Source: Deltaproteobacteria bacterium IMCC39524
GTDB taxonomy: Bacteria > Desulfobacterota > Desulfuromonadia > Desulfuromonadales > BM103
Assembly (NCBI GenBank): GCA_029667085.1
Contig: JARUHJ010000004.1
Location: 428,526 to 492,525, forward strand
DNA length: 64,000 nucleotides
Direction: 5' to 3'
The notes under the pieces were generated by a model. That model was not told the DNA's origin. It worked only from the letters and a program-made list of their open reading frames with translations, and searched no databases. Every line of letters starts with the position of its first letter. The stretch's first letter is position 1. Both the position numbers and the translations under genes were made by a program. Below, in pieces: positions 53,966 through 61,920 of this stretch.

Positions 53966-55252
53966 GTGGCCCATCACACTTCGCGCGCTTCTTATCAGAA
54001 ACTGTCCAATCGTCTGAACATTTCTCCCCAGGGCGCTCCTCCCTCAGAATTGCTTTACCGCATTATCGACCTCCTCTTCAGCACCGAGGAGGCGGAGCTG
54101 GTTGCAGCACTGCCTATCAAACCCTTTACTGCTTCACAGGCGGCAAAAAACTGGAAGGTTACCGTGACGGCGGCCGAAAAGTCCTTGCAGCGTCTGGCTG
54201 GCAGGGCTCTACTGATTGACTTTCAACTCAATGGCAAAACGGAATATATCCTCCCTCCGCCTATGGCTGGGTTTTTCGAATTTGCCCTGATGCGAACCCG
54301 TGATGATATTGATCAGAAGTTGTTGAGTGAACTCTACGAGCAGTACATCAGCGTTGAGGAAGACTTTATTCGCGAACTGTTTCTTACAGGCGCCACCCAG
54401 CTTGGCCGGGTTTTTGTTCAGGAAGAGATCCTCAGCAATGAAAATGCCTTGCATGTTCTGGATTATGAGAGGGTGACAGAGGTTATAGAGACAGCGACAG
54501 ATATTGGGATTGGACTCTGTTACTGCCGCCACAAGCGTCAACATCAGAACCGGGCCTGCGATGCCGAGATGGATATCTGCATGACCTTTAATTCCGTGGC
54601 CTCCTCTCTCATTCGTAGCGACTATGCCCGTCGTGTCGAACCTTCGGAGTGCAAAGAGTTGCTGCACAAAGCCTGCGAGCAGAACCTGGTTCAATTTGGC
54701 GAGAATGTTCAGAACAAGGTCAGCTTCATCTGCAATTGCTGCTCCTGCTGTTGCGAAGCCCTGCTTGCCGCGCAACGCTTCGGCTATGAAAAGCCGGTGC
54801 ATACCAGCAACTTTATCGCGAGGGTAGAGGATAACTGCAGCGGTTGCGGTCGTTGTCTCTCTTCCTGTCCGGTCAAGGTCATCTCTCTACAGGCCGAACA
54901 GGCTGATGGTTCTGGTTGTAAGCGCGCCGTCATCGATGAGGCACTCTGCCTCGGCTGCGGGGTCTGCGTAAGCAACTGCCGCCTTTCAGCCCTGACAATG
55001 GCCTCCCGCGCCAGTCGTGTGATCACACCGGTCAATTCAACTCACAAGAGTGTGCTGATGGCGATTGAGCGCGGCAAACTGCAGAACCTGATCTTCGATA
55101 ATCAGGTGCTTTGGAGCCATAGGGCCCTTGCCGCGCTGCTTGGTGTCATCTTGAAGCTGCCGCCGATAAAAAGGGCGCTGGCTTGTGAACAGATAGGATC
55201 ACGTTACCTCGGTACACTCTGCGAGCATTACGACGCCAGGCAGAGGCCTTGA
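53966..55252 (+). CDS. 4Fe-4S dicluster protein with N-terminal winged-helix-like region
   Basis: 428 residues from a GTG start (GGAGG five bases before). The first 110 residues look like a winged-helix fold (ASQAAKNWKVTVTAAEKSLQRLAGRALL). In the middle come cysteine clusters CYCRHKRQHQNRAC and CNCCSCCCEALL, and two ferredoxin motifs CSGCGRCLSSCPVKV (about residue 290) and CLGCGVCVSNC (about residue 330). Many anaerobes have such proteins of unknown electron partners. It lies 65 bases after the cGAMP-type gene, but no functional link is shown. Confidence 0.85.
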   Translation: MAHHTSRASYQKLSNRLNISPQGAPPSELLYRIIDLLFSTEEAELVAALPIKPFTASQAAKNWKVTVTAAEKSLQRLAGRALLIDFQLNGKTEYILPPPMAGFFEFALMRTRDDIDQKLLSELYEQYISVEEDFIRELFLTGATQLGRVFVQEEILSNENALHVLDYERVTEVIETATDIGIGLCYCRHKRQHQNRACDAEMDICMTFNSVASSLIRSDYARRVEPSECKELLHKACEQNLVQFGENVQNKVSFICNCCSCCCEALLAAQRFGYEKPVHTSNFIARVEDNCSGCGRCLSSCPVKVISLQAEQADGSGCKRAVIDEALCLGCGVCVSNCRLSALTMASRASRVITPVNSTHKSVLMAIERGKLQNLIFDNQVLWSHRALAALLGVILKLPPIKRALACEQIGSRYLGTLCEHYDARQRP

Positions 55253-55352
55253 ATGTCGGTATTTTTTGATTGTCCTTAATCCGGTATCAGGTAAGATGTT
55301 CTTGGATGCAATAATCGATAAGAAGGGGTTTGTTTATATTATGGAGAAGAGT

Positions 55353-55859
55353 ATGTCGAAGATGCGCCGGATCCTCTGCCCTTTGCTGAGTATCTTGATG
55401 TTGGCGACCCTGGCCGTGGCCGGTGGCGTCGCGCCCGGAGAAGAAGCCCCTGAGCAACCAGAGGTCGCTGAAAAAGTGACTACGACACCTGCACAAACAT
55501 CTGCAGCTGTCAGCAAAGCGCGTCAGGCCGTAGTCCCCGCGCCGAAACCTGTTGTGAAGCGAAGTATGCCCACCAGAAGCGCTACTCCCGCTCAGCCCAA
55601 AGCGTCAGCTCAAGTCGATAAAAACAGCTGGAGGCTTGGTTCCCGTGAAGGAGAGTGCGCACCTCTCTCCAGCACCAATCGCAAAACGGGGGACATAGGG
55701 TCTTTCAGCACCCCGCAGGAATTTGCCAAAAAAATGCAGCAGCGCGGCCATCAAGCTTTTGTTCTGGATATCGGTGATGTTCGAGACCAAGTGCTGCGAG
55801 TCAAGGTTCCTGACATGGCGTTGGATTTGACTTTTGTTAGGGCGGGGATGTGTCGTTAG
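55353..55859 (+). CDS. Exported protein with proline/alanine-rich linker (hypothetical)
   Basis: 168 residues from the ATG at 55353, chosen because GGAG lies six bases upstream; an ATG at 55341 is also in frame. Signal peptide ILCPLLSILMLATLAVAGG near residues 6-24. Then an acidic-proline and lysine/alanine-proline linker (about residues 30-90: EEAPEQPEVAEK, APKPVVKRSMP) and a C-terminal part with one cysteine pair at the ends (GECAPLSS and GMCR) that could form a disulfide. I do not recognise a family. A terminator follows 89 bases after the stop. Confidence 0.65.
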   Translation: MSKMRRILCPLLSILMLATLAVAGGVAPGEEAPEQPEVAEKVTTTPAQTSAAVSKARQAVVPAPKPVVKRSMPTRSATPAQPKASAQVDKNSWRLGSREGECAPLSSTNRKTGDIGSFSTPQEFAKKMQQRGHQAFVLDIGDVRDQVLRVKVPDMALDLTFVRAGMCR

Positions 55860-55947
55860 CGCTTAACTTCTGAAGAGACTAAGTTAATATTTGGCGCATT
55901 AAATGTCCTTAGGTCTTCCGAGAAGGACTTGCAATAATACTTATAGG

Positions 55948-55990
55948 AAAGCCCCGATCCGCGAAAGCAGGTCGGGGCTTTATTGTCTTG
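55948..55990 (+). terminator. Rho-independent terminator (works on both strands)
   Basis: AAAGCCCCGA (55948-55957) and TCGGGGCTTT (55972-55981) form a 10-bp stem, followed by ATTGTCTTG on plus and by CCTAT on minus after the TTT of the stem. It separates the exported-protein gene from the convergent micro-gene cluster. Confidence 0.85.
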
Positions 55991-56046
55991 CATATTGCGA
56001 ATTATAAAAAAGTGTCTGATCTTCATGGGTGCCTTGCTTGGCAGGA

Positions 56047-56190
56047 TTAACATACCCATGTTTTGTTCTTATTTCGGATCATTTTTTCGCCACACTCTGG
56101 ACAGCGGAGGTCTCGATGTAAATACCCAAAAGCCGAAAAACAAATGATTAAAAGAACAAATACAGCAAGAATAAGACCTTCCATTCCCAA
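56047..56190 (-). CDS. Micro-protein: membrane helix plus CxxC zinc-ribbon-like tail
   Basis: 47 residues from a TTG at 56190 (AAGGAGG seven bases before), or 45 from the ATG at 56184. A single helix (LILAVFVLLIICFSAFGY) is followed by HRDLRCPECGEKM and a terminal cysteine (TWVC), so three cysteines are available for metal. The ribosome site overlaps the last codons of the preceding 25-residue gene, implying coupled translation. No family is recognised. Confidence 0.6.
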   Translation of the reverse strand: MGMEGLILAVFVLLIICFSAFGYLHRDLRCPECGEKMIRNKNKTWVC

Positions 56191-56194
56191 AAGA

Positions 56195-56272
56195 TCACCT
56201 CCTTCGCAAAAGGAAAAAAGCCAGCACAAATACTGCAACCATGACAACTATGACGCCGATTACATCTTCCAT
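56195..56272 (-). CDS. Micro-protein of 25 residues, one membrane helix
   Basis: ATG at 56272 with AAAGGAG eight bases upstream, stop TGA at 56197-56195. The product begins MEDVIGVIVVMVAVF, runs on as one hydrophobic helix and ends in three arginines, giving a cytoplasmic positively charged end. Its stop codon is inside the Shine-Dalgarno region of the following micro-gene (AGGAGGTGA). It resembles small helper peptides of membrane complexes, but nothing else supports that. Confidence 0.55.
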   Translation of the reverse strand: MEDVIGVIVVMVAVFVLAFFLLRRR

Positions 56273-56319
56273 TTAAAAATCTCCTTTATTAAAAAAAAAC
56301 AGGCTCAATGGAATAGTTT

Positions 56320-56487
56320 TCACATACCCTGCATTCCAGTAACGCCGAAAACTTCCTGGCAGTCGTGACATATAAGAACTTGCTCAATGGTTAACGCAGG
56401 ACCTTTGGAAGTATTGTGTCTTGAGTTTTTCTGTGGGTTCTTATTATTAAAGCCAAAAATTGACCCAACCCAACTAAAATCAAACGT
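56320..56487 (-). CDS. Micro-gene with ACG at the expected start, CxxC motif
   Basis: 55 codons open from 56487 to 56320. GGGGAG lies six bases before the first codon, which is ACG (56487-56485) where ATG would be expected; TAA precedes it directly. The product reads (M)FDFSWVGSIFGFNNKNP, a lysine/asparagine-rich middle, then VLICHDCQEVFGVTG. No other ATG, GTG or TTG in this frame would include the N-terminal part. It could be an ACG-started gene or one inactivated by a T-to-C change. An out-of-frame alternative from a nearby TTG gives a 30-residue hydrophobic peptide, which is less convincing. Confidence 0.4.
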   Translation of the reverse strand, partial: TFDFSWVGSIFGFNNKNPQKNSRHNTSKGPALTIEQVLICHDCQEVFGVTGMQGM

Positions 56488-56752
56488 TTACTTCTCCCCA
56501 ATTGCCATATAGCCGACAAAGACACTGTGTTATCACAATGTTGCAATCCTACTAGAACCATGGGTTTGAATTAATTATCCATTGTTAACTAAAAGATGCG
56601 TAAGTAGCAGCTAATTAACAATGGCACACAATGTGCTTAAAAACTTGTGCCGTCAGATTAAATTGGTTTTTGATCAGTAATTTTTGTGAGTGGCTTTCAA
56701 GGCCCTCAGTTTTGCCCATTGAAGGGCAAAACCATTTCAAGGAGGCTGGGAG

Positions 56753-58090
56753 ATGAAGACAAAAGGAATTGCAGTTCTATTGATTGCTTTGATCGCTGCA
56801 CCTTTACTGTTTGTTGGTGTGGTTGAGGCTCGTCAGACATTCTACATCAACCTTACAAGAGATGTTTATCCTCAACTAGAAGGGACTAAATTTGAGACGT
56901 TCAGATGTCTCTGGTGTCATGTAGAAGATAGCGCAGGCCCGAGAAATCCTTATGGATTGGATTACGAGGCAGAATACAACACCACTGACATGCTTACTGC
57001 AGCAATTAATATAGAGCAATTCGACTCTGATGGTGACGGCTACACTAATATCGAAGAAATTAATGCTGCGACTTGGCCGGGTTTTGCCGATGATAGTCCT
57101 GGAGGTTCAGCTTGTACTGATCTAGATAGTGACGGTTTTGCAATAGAAGGCGGGAACTGTGGTCCCATAGACTGTAACGATAACAGTCAATCGATCAACC
57201 CAGCTTCATCTGAGGTCTGCGGGGACGGTGTAGACAACAACTGTGATGGATACTCCGATGGGACTGATCCTGCGGTGAGTCCGGATATGTGCTGTGACGA
57301 TGTTGACAACGACGGCGCTACCGGAACCGATCAGCTTCACTGCACCCAATACGGTCCGCTTGATTGCAATGACAATGATCCAGCTATCAGCCCCTTTGCT
57401 ATTGAAGACTGCATTGACGGTATCGACAACAACTGCGACAGCCTGACTGACGAACAAGATCCTGTTTGTACCTCCCCATGTACAGATGCCGACACTGACG
57501 GTTTTTATCTTGAAGGAATTGTCTGTGGATCTGAAGCCGACTGCAACGACAATGACTACAACATTAATCCGTTGGCTAGCGAAATCTGTGACGACAGTGA
57601 AGATAACAATTGTGACGGTTTTGTAGACTGTCAGGATTCTTCTTGCGTTAACGATTCAGCGTGTATTATTTGTACTGATAATGATGATGACAGCTATGCT
57701 ATAGAAGGTAATAACTGTGGTCCTGAAGATTGTAACGACAACGATCTTTCAGTAAGTCCAGGAGCTGTGGAGAACTGTTCTGATTTGATCGACAACGATT
57801 GTGACAACTTGGTCGATTGTGCAGATGCAGATTGTAATGGAGATGACGCCTGTGCTCCTACCTGTATACCAGAGGCATCTCAGGAAAAAGGCAAGAAGTG
57901 TAAAGATGGCATCGACAACGACTGCGACGCTGTCATCGATTCTGACGACCCTGACTGTGGAGGCGATGACACCAGCACTGGGGGCACGGAAGGTAGAGGC
58001 GACACCTGCAGTGATGGGGTCGACAATGACGGTGATTCGTTGACAGATTGTGGTGACCCTGATTGCAGTAGGAACAAAGCATGTAAGTAA
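56753..58090 (+). CDS. MopE-like repeat protein with metal-binding DCND repeats and one CxxCH site
   Basis: 445 residues. Signal peptide IAVLLIALIAAPLLFVGVVEA then a single haem-type motif FRCLWCHVED (C52, C55, H56). From residue about 120 the protein is built from repeats of the type C-x-D-x-D-x-DG-F...G-x-x-CG...DCNDND...INP-A-E-x-C-DGIDNNCDG; four longer units and two or three C-terminal half-units are visible, with the last cysteine at the C-terminus. This is the repeat of MopE, a secreted copper-binding protein of Methylococcus, and similar proteins in deltaproteobacteria. The strong acidity suits Ca2+ or Cu binding. It is preceded by a 265-base AT-rich gap with AAGGAGG before the ATG. 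Confidence 0.85.
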   Translation: MKTKGIAVLLIALIAAPLLFVGVVEARQTFYINLTRDVYPQLEGTKFETFRCLWCHVEDSAGPRNPYGLDYEAEYNTTDMLTAAINIEQFDSDGDGYTNIEEINAATWPGFADDSPGGSACTDLDSDGFAIEGGNCGPIDCNDNSQSINPASSEVCGDGVDNNCDGYSDGTDPAVSPDMCCDDVDNDGATGTDQLHCTQYGPLDCNDNDPAISPFAIEDCIDGIDNNCDSLTDEQDPVCTSPCTDADTDGFYLEGIVCGSEADCNDNDYNINPLASEICDDSEDNNCDGFVDCQDSSCVNDSACIICTDNDDDSYAIEGNNCGPEDCNDNDLSVSPGAVENCSDLIDNDCDNLVDCADADCNGDDACAPTCIPEASQEKGKKCKDGIDNDCDAVIDSDDPDCGGDDTSTGGTEGRGDTCSDGVDNDGDSLTDCGDPDCSRNKACK

Positions 58091-58112
58091 TAAAAAGATA
58101 AAAGTACATCAT

Positions 58113-58140
58113 AAAGGGGGAGGCCTATGTCTCCCCCTTT
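58113..58140 (+). terminator. Rho-independent terminator after the MopE-like gene
   Basis: AAAGGGGGAG (58113-58122) pairs with CTCCCCCTTT (58131-58140), loop of eight bases, 22 bases after the stop codon. The T-tract is only TTT. Confidence 0.8.
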
Positions 58141-58360
58141 GCCATTTCTGCAAATCTGCATCCCCTCCCACCCCGGCATTGCACCTCATGGCCAAGATAG
58201 AGCGGGACTTTACAACTGTACTTATTAAGGCTTGATTCTCATGAATGTGAGTGAGATGACTTAAGAGGAACTCAAGGATTCTTAAAAAATCCTACTCCTA
58301 AATTTTAGTAAGGGAGAAAGATGCGATTTAACATATTAGCTAGAATTACTGCACCGCAAG

Positions 58361-58420
58361 AAAAGGCCACCAAGGATCAAACCCTGGTGGCCATAATTTT
58401 GTGTATTAATGGGCTTCCAA
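58361..58420 (+). repeat. Dispersed repeat, copy A (shortened)
   Basis: Begins AAAAGGCCACCAAGG and forms a hairpin with CCCTGGTGGCC, followed by ATAATTTTGTGTATTA. The 3' part seen in the other copies is lost after GGGCTTCC. It lies 57 bases past the selenoprotein stop codon on the opposite strand, so its hairpin may also terminate that gene. Confidence 0.75.
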
Positions 58421-58477
58421 AAAAGGACCCCATTTGAATCTTCTAAAAGAGGTGGGCCACAGTCCTGTAAACTTATG

Positions 58478-59326
58478 CTACTTACCACTCAGCCGTTTCA
58501 GTTCGGCATCAATCATCAGCGAAGCTCCCGCCAGATTCCGTTTTTTGAGCAGCATGCCGTTGATGAAGACAGCCGGTGTACCACGCACACCTACGACCTG
58601 GCCAAGACGCAAGTCATCGCTGATTTGCTTTGTGACCCGCGGACTGGAACGATCCCGATTGAATTGCTCCAGGTCGAGACCTAACTCTTCGGCGAACTGA
58701 TCCAGCTTGGACTCTTTCAGGCTGCTGAAATTGGCAAATACCTTGTCATGATAAGCCCAAAACTGGTCTTGCATGTGTGCCGCCAGTGCTGCCTGAGCAG
58801 CTGGGCGAGCCATCTTGTGGTTGCGCAATGGAAAGTTCTTGAAGATGACTTTGACCTGACTGGTGTATTTCTCGACCAACTGGTCGAGGAGCGGGTTAAC
58901 CCGCGCGCAGTACGGTCATTGGAAATCGCTAAAAACCACCACAGCTACTGCTGCAGCTGTATCTCCTTTGAAAGGCGAACCGGCAAGATCGATCTGATAG
59001 CGTTCTGTCAGTGACAACACCTGCAAAGTCTTTTGCCCCTTGCCACTAAGGTAGAGTTTTTTGCCATCCTTACCGACACTCAAACGATCAGCGGTAAAGG
59101 GTCCGGGGATGGTCGCTTCGACTTGGCCTTTATGATCAAGGACCAGGACCGTACCTTGCTCAGTCAGCACATAAAGTCGCTTGCCATCCGGAGCTTCGAC
59201 AACATCGCGTGCCCCCGCCGTCAAAGGGATGGATTTCTCTACAATCCACTCTAAGGCCGCTAAAGCTTGCCCGGCTAACATTAGAAGACAAGTTGTTGTA
59301 ATGATCATGATTTTGATTCTGTTCAT
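58478..59326 (-). CDS. Selenocysteine-containing DsbA-like protein fused to a beta-propeller-like N-terminal part
   Basis: One frame from an ATG at 59326 (GGAG five bases before) to 58478, interrupted by TGA at 58918-58916. Read as selenocysteine this gives 282 residues with the redox motif U137-P-Y-C140 (FSDFQUPYCARVNP), exactly where DsbA-type thioredoxin folds have CPYC. The part behind it is an ordinary DsbA-like domain: NFPLRNHKMARPAAQAALAA, FWAYHDKVFAN, and the cis-proline region GVRGTPAVFINGML near residue 245. The N-terminal part has a signal peptide (IMIITTTCLLMLAGQALA) and strand repeats (DGKRLYVLTEQGTVLVLDHKG, DGKKLYLSG) of a partial propeller. The protein is periplasmic. Without Sec decoding only a truncated N-terminal fragment would be made. 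Confidence 0.88.
58891..58904 (-). promoter_or_regulatory. Candidate SECIS hairpin of the DsbA-like selenoprotein
   Basis: Directly downstream of the TGA, GCGGG and CCCGC form a 5-bp stem with TTAA loop, beginning 12 bases after the TGA; the loop is 17-20 bases after it, near where bacterial SECIS loops lie. The flanks pair only partly, and a second hairpin (CTCGACC/GGTCGAG) follows. Bacterial SECIS elements vary, so this is a weak assignment. Confidence 0.45.
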
Positions 59327-59482
59327 GATTACTCCGTAGATCCTAAACAAATAGGCATAAATAAGATGCTGCTTATTATACCCGCACAGATGTTGTGGTC
59401 AAAGATGATTCTCTTGTTTATCCTACTACATTATTTTGGAGTGCTCAGATTGGTTGAAATGCGAAATTCTTAATGACCCTGA

Positions 59483-59595
59483 CATATAAAAAGGCCACCA
59501 AGGATCGAACCCTGAAGGCCATAGTTTTGTGTAGTAAAGACCTTACTGAATACCCCTATCAATAAGATGCCAATTTTCGTCTCACAAGTCGTGAT
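59483..59595 (+). repeat. Dispersed repeat, copy B
   Basis: GACATATAAAAAGGCCACCAAGG, imperfect partner arm CCCTGAAGGCC, then ATAGTTTTGTGTAGTAAAG, CTTACTGAATACC and TATCAATAAGATGCC to CAAGTCGTGA. It covers the end of the aspartate dehydrogenase gene region on the opposite strand (stop at 59608). Confidence 0.8.
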
Positions 59596-59607
59596 TAAAG
59601 AAAATGA

Positions 59608-60402
59608 TCAGATCGCTACGCTGGCGCAAACATTATCAAGGCTACGCAAAATGCTGAGAACTGTAATCATGGAGGTCTTTGGGTTGTCAGGAATCGGTTT
59701 GTTCTCGATAGCAATTTCTAGTTTCCCAAAAGAACCTTCAGCTACAACTTGGTGGCAGTTACAGGAGATCATTGGGTCAGCATACAGACGAACCTTCGTC
59801 CGATCGAAACCTAGCCCTGCCAAAGAGACTGTAGCCGCAGTATTCGCATTCTTTGGATAGTCCCTGGCCGCCATTCTCGCATTACCCTCATAAATCAATT
59901 TGGGTTCGCATAGATTGTTTAAATCGACTACCTTTTCTGCAGGTGTCCCTTGCCAGGCCCGGGGCGGTTTTCGTGAGGTCAGCATTACTTTATCGAGTCC
60001 CGTTTGCCGAGCCGCCGCTATGCCATCTATTCCTGCCAGAGCCCCAGCCAAAAGGCTGATTCTGGTCCCGTGCTCTTCAGCGGCGATTTTCAGTTCATCA
60101 TAGAGTGCTTTATCGGCTAATGCTCCGACCGAGACGACAAGTAGCGGCCAACCGAGACGTAAAACGTCCAGCCCATGCATCTCAACAGCATCGTGCCCCG
60201 CACACTCGACTACCATATCCGGAGCAGACTGCAGATCGCCAACAGTAGTCACCACGTCCACATTGTTTGGCATAATCTTTCGCACCTTCTCTGCACTCCT
60301 CTGAGAAGCGATGATTGCATTGATCCTCCAGGCGCGTTCTTGGCCCGCATGTCTATAGAGACTTCTGCCGATGGCTCCAAATCCGATTAGGGTGATGTTC
60401 AT
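59608..60402 (-). CDS. Aspartate dehydrogenase (NadX-like)
   Basis: 264 residues from the ATG at 60402 (GGAGG eight bases before). NAD(P)-binding fold starting MNITLIGFGAIGRSLYRH; then DMVVECAGHDAVEMHG near residue 67 and VSVGALADKALYDEL; the C-terminal domain has GNARMAARDYPKNANTAATVSLAG near residue 190 with the conserved K-N-A-N and the catalytic histidine in ISCNCHQVVAEG. It may make iminoaspartate for NAD synthesis or deaminate aspartate. No nadA or nadC in the window. Stands alone between repeats B and C. Confidence 0.88.
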   Translation of the reverse strand: MNITLIGFGAIGRSLYRHAGQERAWRINAIIASQRSAEKVRKIMPNNVDVVTTVGDLQSAPDMVVECAGHDAVEMHGLDVLRLGWPLLVVSVGALADKALYDELKIAAEEHGTRISLLAGALAGIDGIAAARQTGLDKVMLTSRKPPRAWQGTPAEKVVDLNNLCEPKLIYEGNARMAARDYPKNANTAATVSLAGLGFDRTKVRLYADPMISCNCHQVVAEGSFGKLEIAIENKPIPDNPKTSMITVLSILRSLDNVCASVAI

Positions 60403-60540
60403 GATTAGTGCCTCCATTCTTCATAAATCATATCGTACCAGAAAGAAATTCATGACTATCCATGCGTTAATCACCAATGAAAGAGCTAGTTTTCCATGAT
60501 TATTAGCAGTTATAATTACACAATCGAAGGAGATGGCTAA

Positions 60541-60650
60541 AAAATGGCCACTGGGATCTGATCCAAGTGGCCTTCAATTTGCGGATTAAAGAGCTCCCTA
60601 AATACCGTTATCAATAAGAAGCCGTTTTCCCTCTCAGAAGTCGTACATTA
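60541..60650 (+). repeat. Dispersed repeat, copy C (hairpin with compensatory changes)
   Basis: The hairpin arms read GGCCACTGGGATC and GATCCAAGTGGCC: compared with copy D, several bases differ but most changes are paired, which supports selection for structure. Then GGATTAAAGAGCTCCCTAAATACC, TATCAATAAGAAGCCG and CTCAGAAGTCGTAC follow, as in the other copies. Confidence 0.82.
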
Positions 60651-60655
60651 TAAGA

Positions 60656-60716
60656 AAAACCCCTTGAGACAATCCAGGGGATACTGAACGTAATCATCTG
60701 GGAGCAAGGGGTTTCC
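60656..60716 (-). terminator. Terminator-like long hairpin after the binding-protein gene
   Basis: AAAACCCTTG and CAAGGGGTTT pair with one mismatch over a 40-base interior; on the minus strand the stem is followed by TTCTTAT. It lies 50 bases past the stop codon of the minus-strand binding-protein gene. Confidence 0.6.
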
Positions 60717-60765
60717 ATAAACTTATAGTCTCTACTATGGCGGACCTACCTCAGTCGCCAAAAGT

Positions 60766-61920
60766 TTATTTTGCTACGGCTATCTTCGAATAGATTTGAT
60801 CCGCCGAGGCGAGGAGTTCGAAAGGAGGATTGAATCCAATAAGTCGGGCTACTTCCAAGTTGAAAGCAAATAATGCAGGATCATCAAATACTTGGTCCAG
60901 ATCTCTGGGTTTAGCTCCATTGAAAACTTTGGCAATGGTCTCAGCATGGAACTTCCCAACATGTCTGAATCCTGCCTGAGCGATGCTCAATAACACCCCA
61001 TGCTCGACCTCATCGGACCCGCCTTGAGAGAAAGTCGGGAGCTTATATTTCATTATAGGCCTTAGCAAACGAGGAAGACTTTTTGCATTTACTCCGCGCT
61101 GAATCGTAACGTAAATAGCGTCGACTTTTGGAGCAAGGTATTCGTAGCATTTGACAACGCTATCTTCAGCTTCTTCCCGACTCGTATTATCAATGGAATA
61201 ACAGGACACAACTTCAAAACCACGTTCTCTGGCAATTTTTTCAATATCGCTGACAGCGGCAATACTTCTACCCGCATTGCTGTCCTCAAACGCAATACCT
61301 AGTTTCTTAAACCCCACAAAATCGTGAAACCATCGAAGCTGGTATTCATGCCGGGTAGGGCTCACGCGAGCATGAACATGATCGTATCCCGAATCCTCGA
61401 TACTCTTGACAATATTCGCACTTATCGGGTCGGTTGAAGACAGGACAATCGTTGGCACAGAATGCAGATCGTTTGCTAAATCCTGGCCAGCCCATGTTCC
61501 CATAGCCAGTATCAAGTCAACTTTTTGGGCATTCAGTTGTTGAATCACATCAACTTTCGTTTTTTTTCGCTTCTCATCGTCCCAATTGGTTGACCAGTAA
61601 GCCTCTCCCACAAATTGAATGTAGTTGCTTTTTGCTTTTGTAGATAACCACATCCATATCTGACTAGAATCCTCAAAGTCCTCTGGTACTGGAATCTCTG
61701 CGTTCTCCATCCATCCTATATCCATCAGGTTTTCGATCAACCTCGTTAGTACCAAAGGGTAATTCTTGTACGGGCCACCCTCCAGGTAACCGATTCGCCA
61801 CTTCTGGCCATGGTTGGTGGTGGGCCTAAGACCAAATTCCCCCTTGTCGGCAGCAGAAGAGGACGATAAGAAGGAAAAACTGCCAATGGCGATCAATATT
61901 CCAATCCAAAAAAATTTCAT
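60766..61920 (-). CDS. ABC-type sugar/aromatic amino acid binding protein family (PF04392-like)
   Basis: 384 residues from the ATG at 61920, with signal peptide FFWIGILIAIGSFSFLSSSSAA (an ATG at 61932 would add four residues). The two-lobed Rossmann-like layout shows WRIGYLEGGPYKNYP, VDLILAMGTWAGQDLANDL near residue 135, IVLSSTDPISANIV, and GIAFEDSNAGRSIAAVSDIEKIARERGFEVVS near residue 210; the family is close to TrpX-like binding proteins. No permease or ATPase follows, so it is either an orphan binding protein or a sensor domain working with other systems. Lies between repeats C and D. Confidence 0.8.
   Translation of the reverse strand: MKFFWIGILIAIGSFSFLSSSSAADKGEFGLRPTTNHGQKWRIGYLEGGPYKNYPLVLTRLIENLMDIGWMENAEIPVPEDFEDSSQIWMWLSTKAKSNYIQFVGEAYWSTNWDDEKRKKTKVDVIQQLNAQKVDLILAMGTWAGQDLANDLHSVPTIVLSSTDPISANIVKSIEDSGYDHVHARVSPTRHEYQLRWFHDFVGFKKLGIAFEDSNAGRSIAAVSDIEKIARERGFEVVSCYSIDNTSREEAEDSVVKCYEYLAPKVDAIYVTIQRGVNAKSLPRLLRPIMKYKLPTFSQGGSDEVEHGVLLSIAQAGFRHVGKFHAETIAKVFNGAKPRDLDQVFDDPALFAFNLEVARLIGFNPPFELLASADQIYSKIAVAK

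Noticed and set aside
55856..56059. Minus-strand frame of 67 codons in the gap after the micro-gene cluster.
   Set aside because: It runs through the terminator hairpin at 55.95 kb, has no ribosome site and no protein-like pattern.
56710..56760. GGGCAAAACC followed by GGAGGCTGGGAGATGAAGAC before the MopE-like gene looks a little like a GEMM (cyclic dinucleotide) riboswitch.
   Set aside because: The second conserved block (GGGACGCAAAGCC type) is missing, the segment overlaps the ribosome site and start codon, and no matching P1 stem was found.
58360..58420. tRNA or other structural RNA gene in the gaps of the 56-64 kb region.
   Set aside because: No cloverleaf pattern, GTTC-type T-arm with matching acceptor stem or CCA end was found; only the repeat hairpins are structured.
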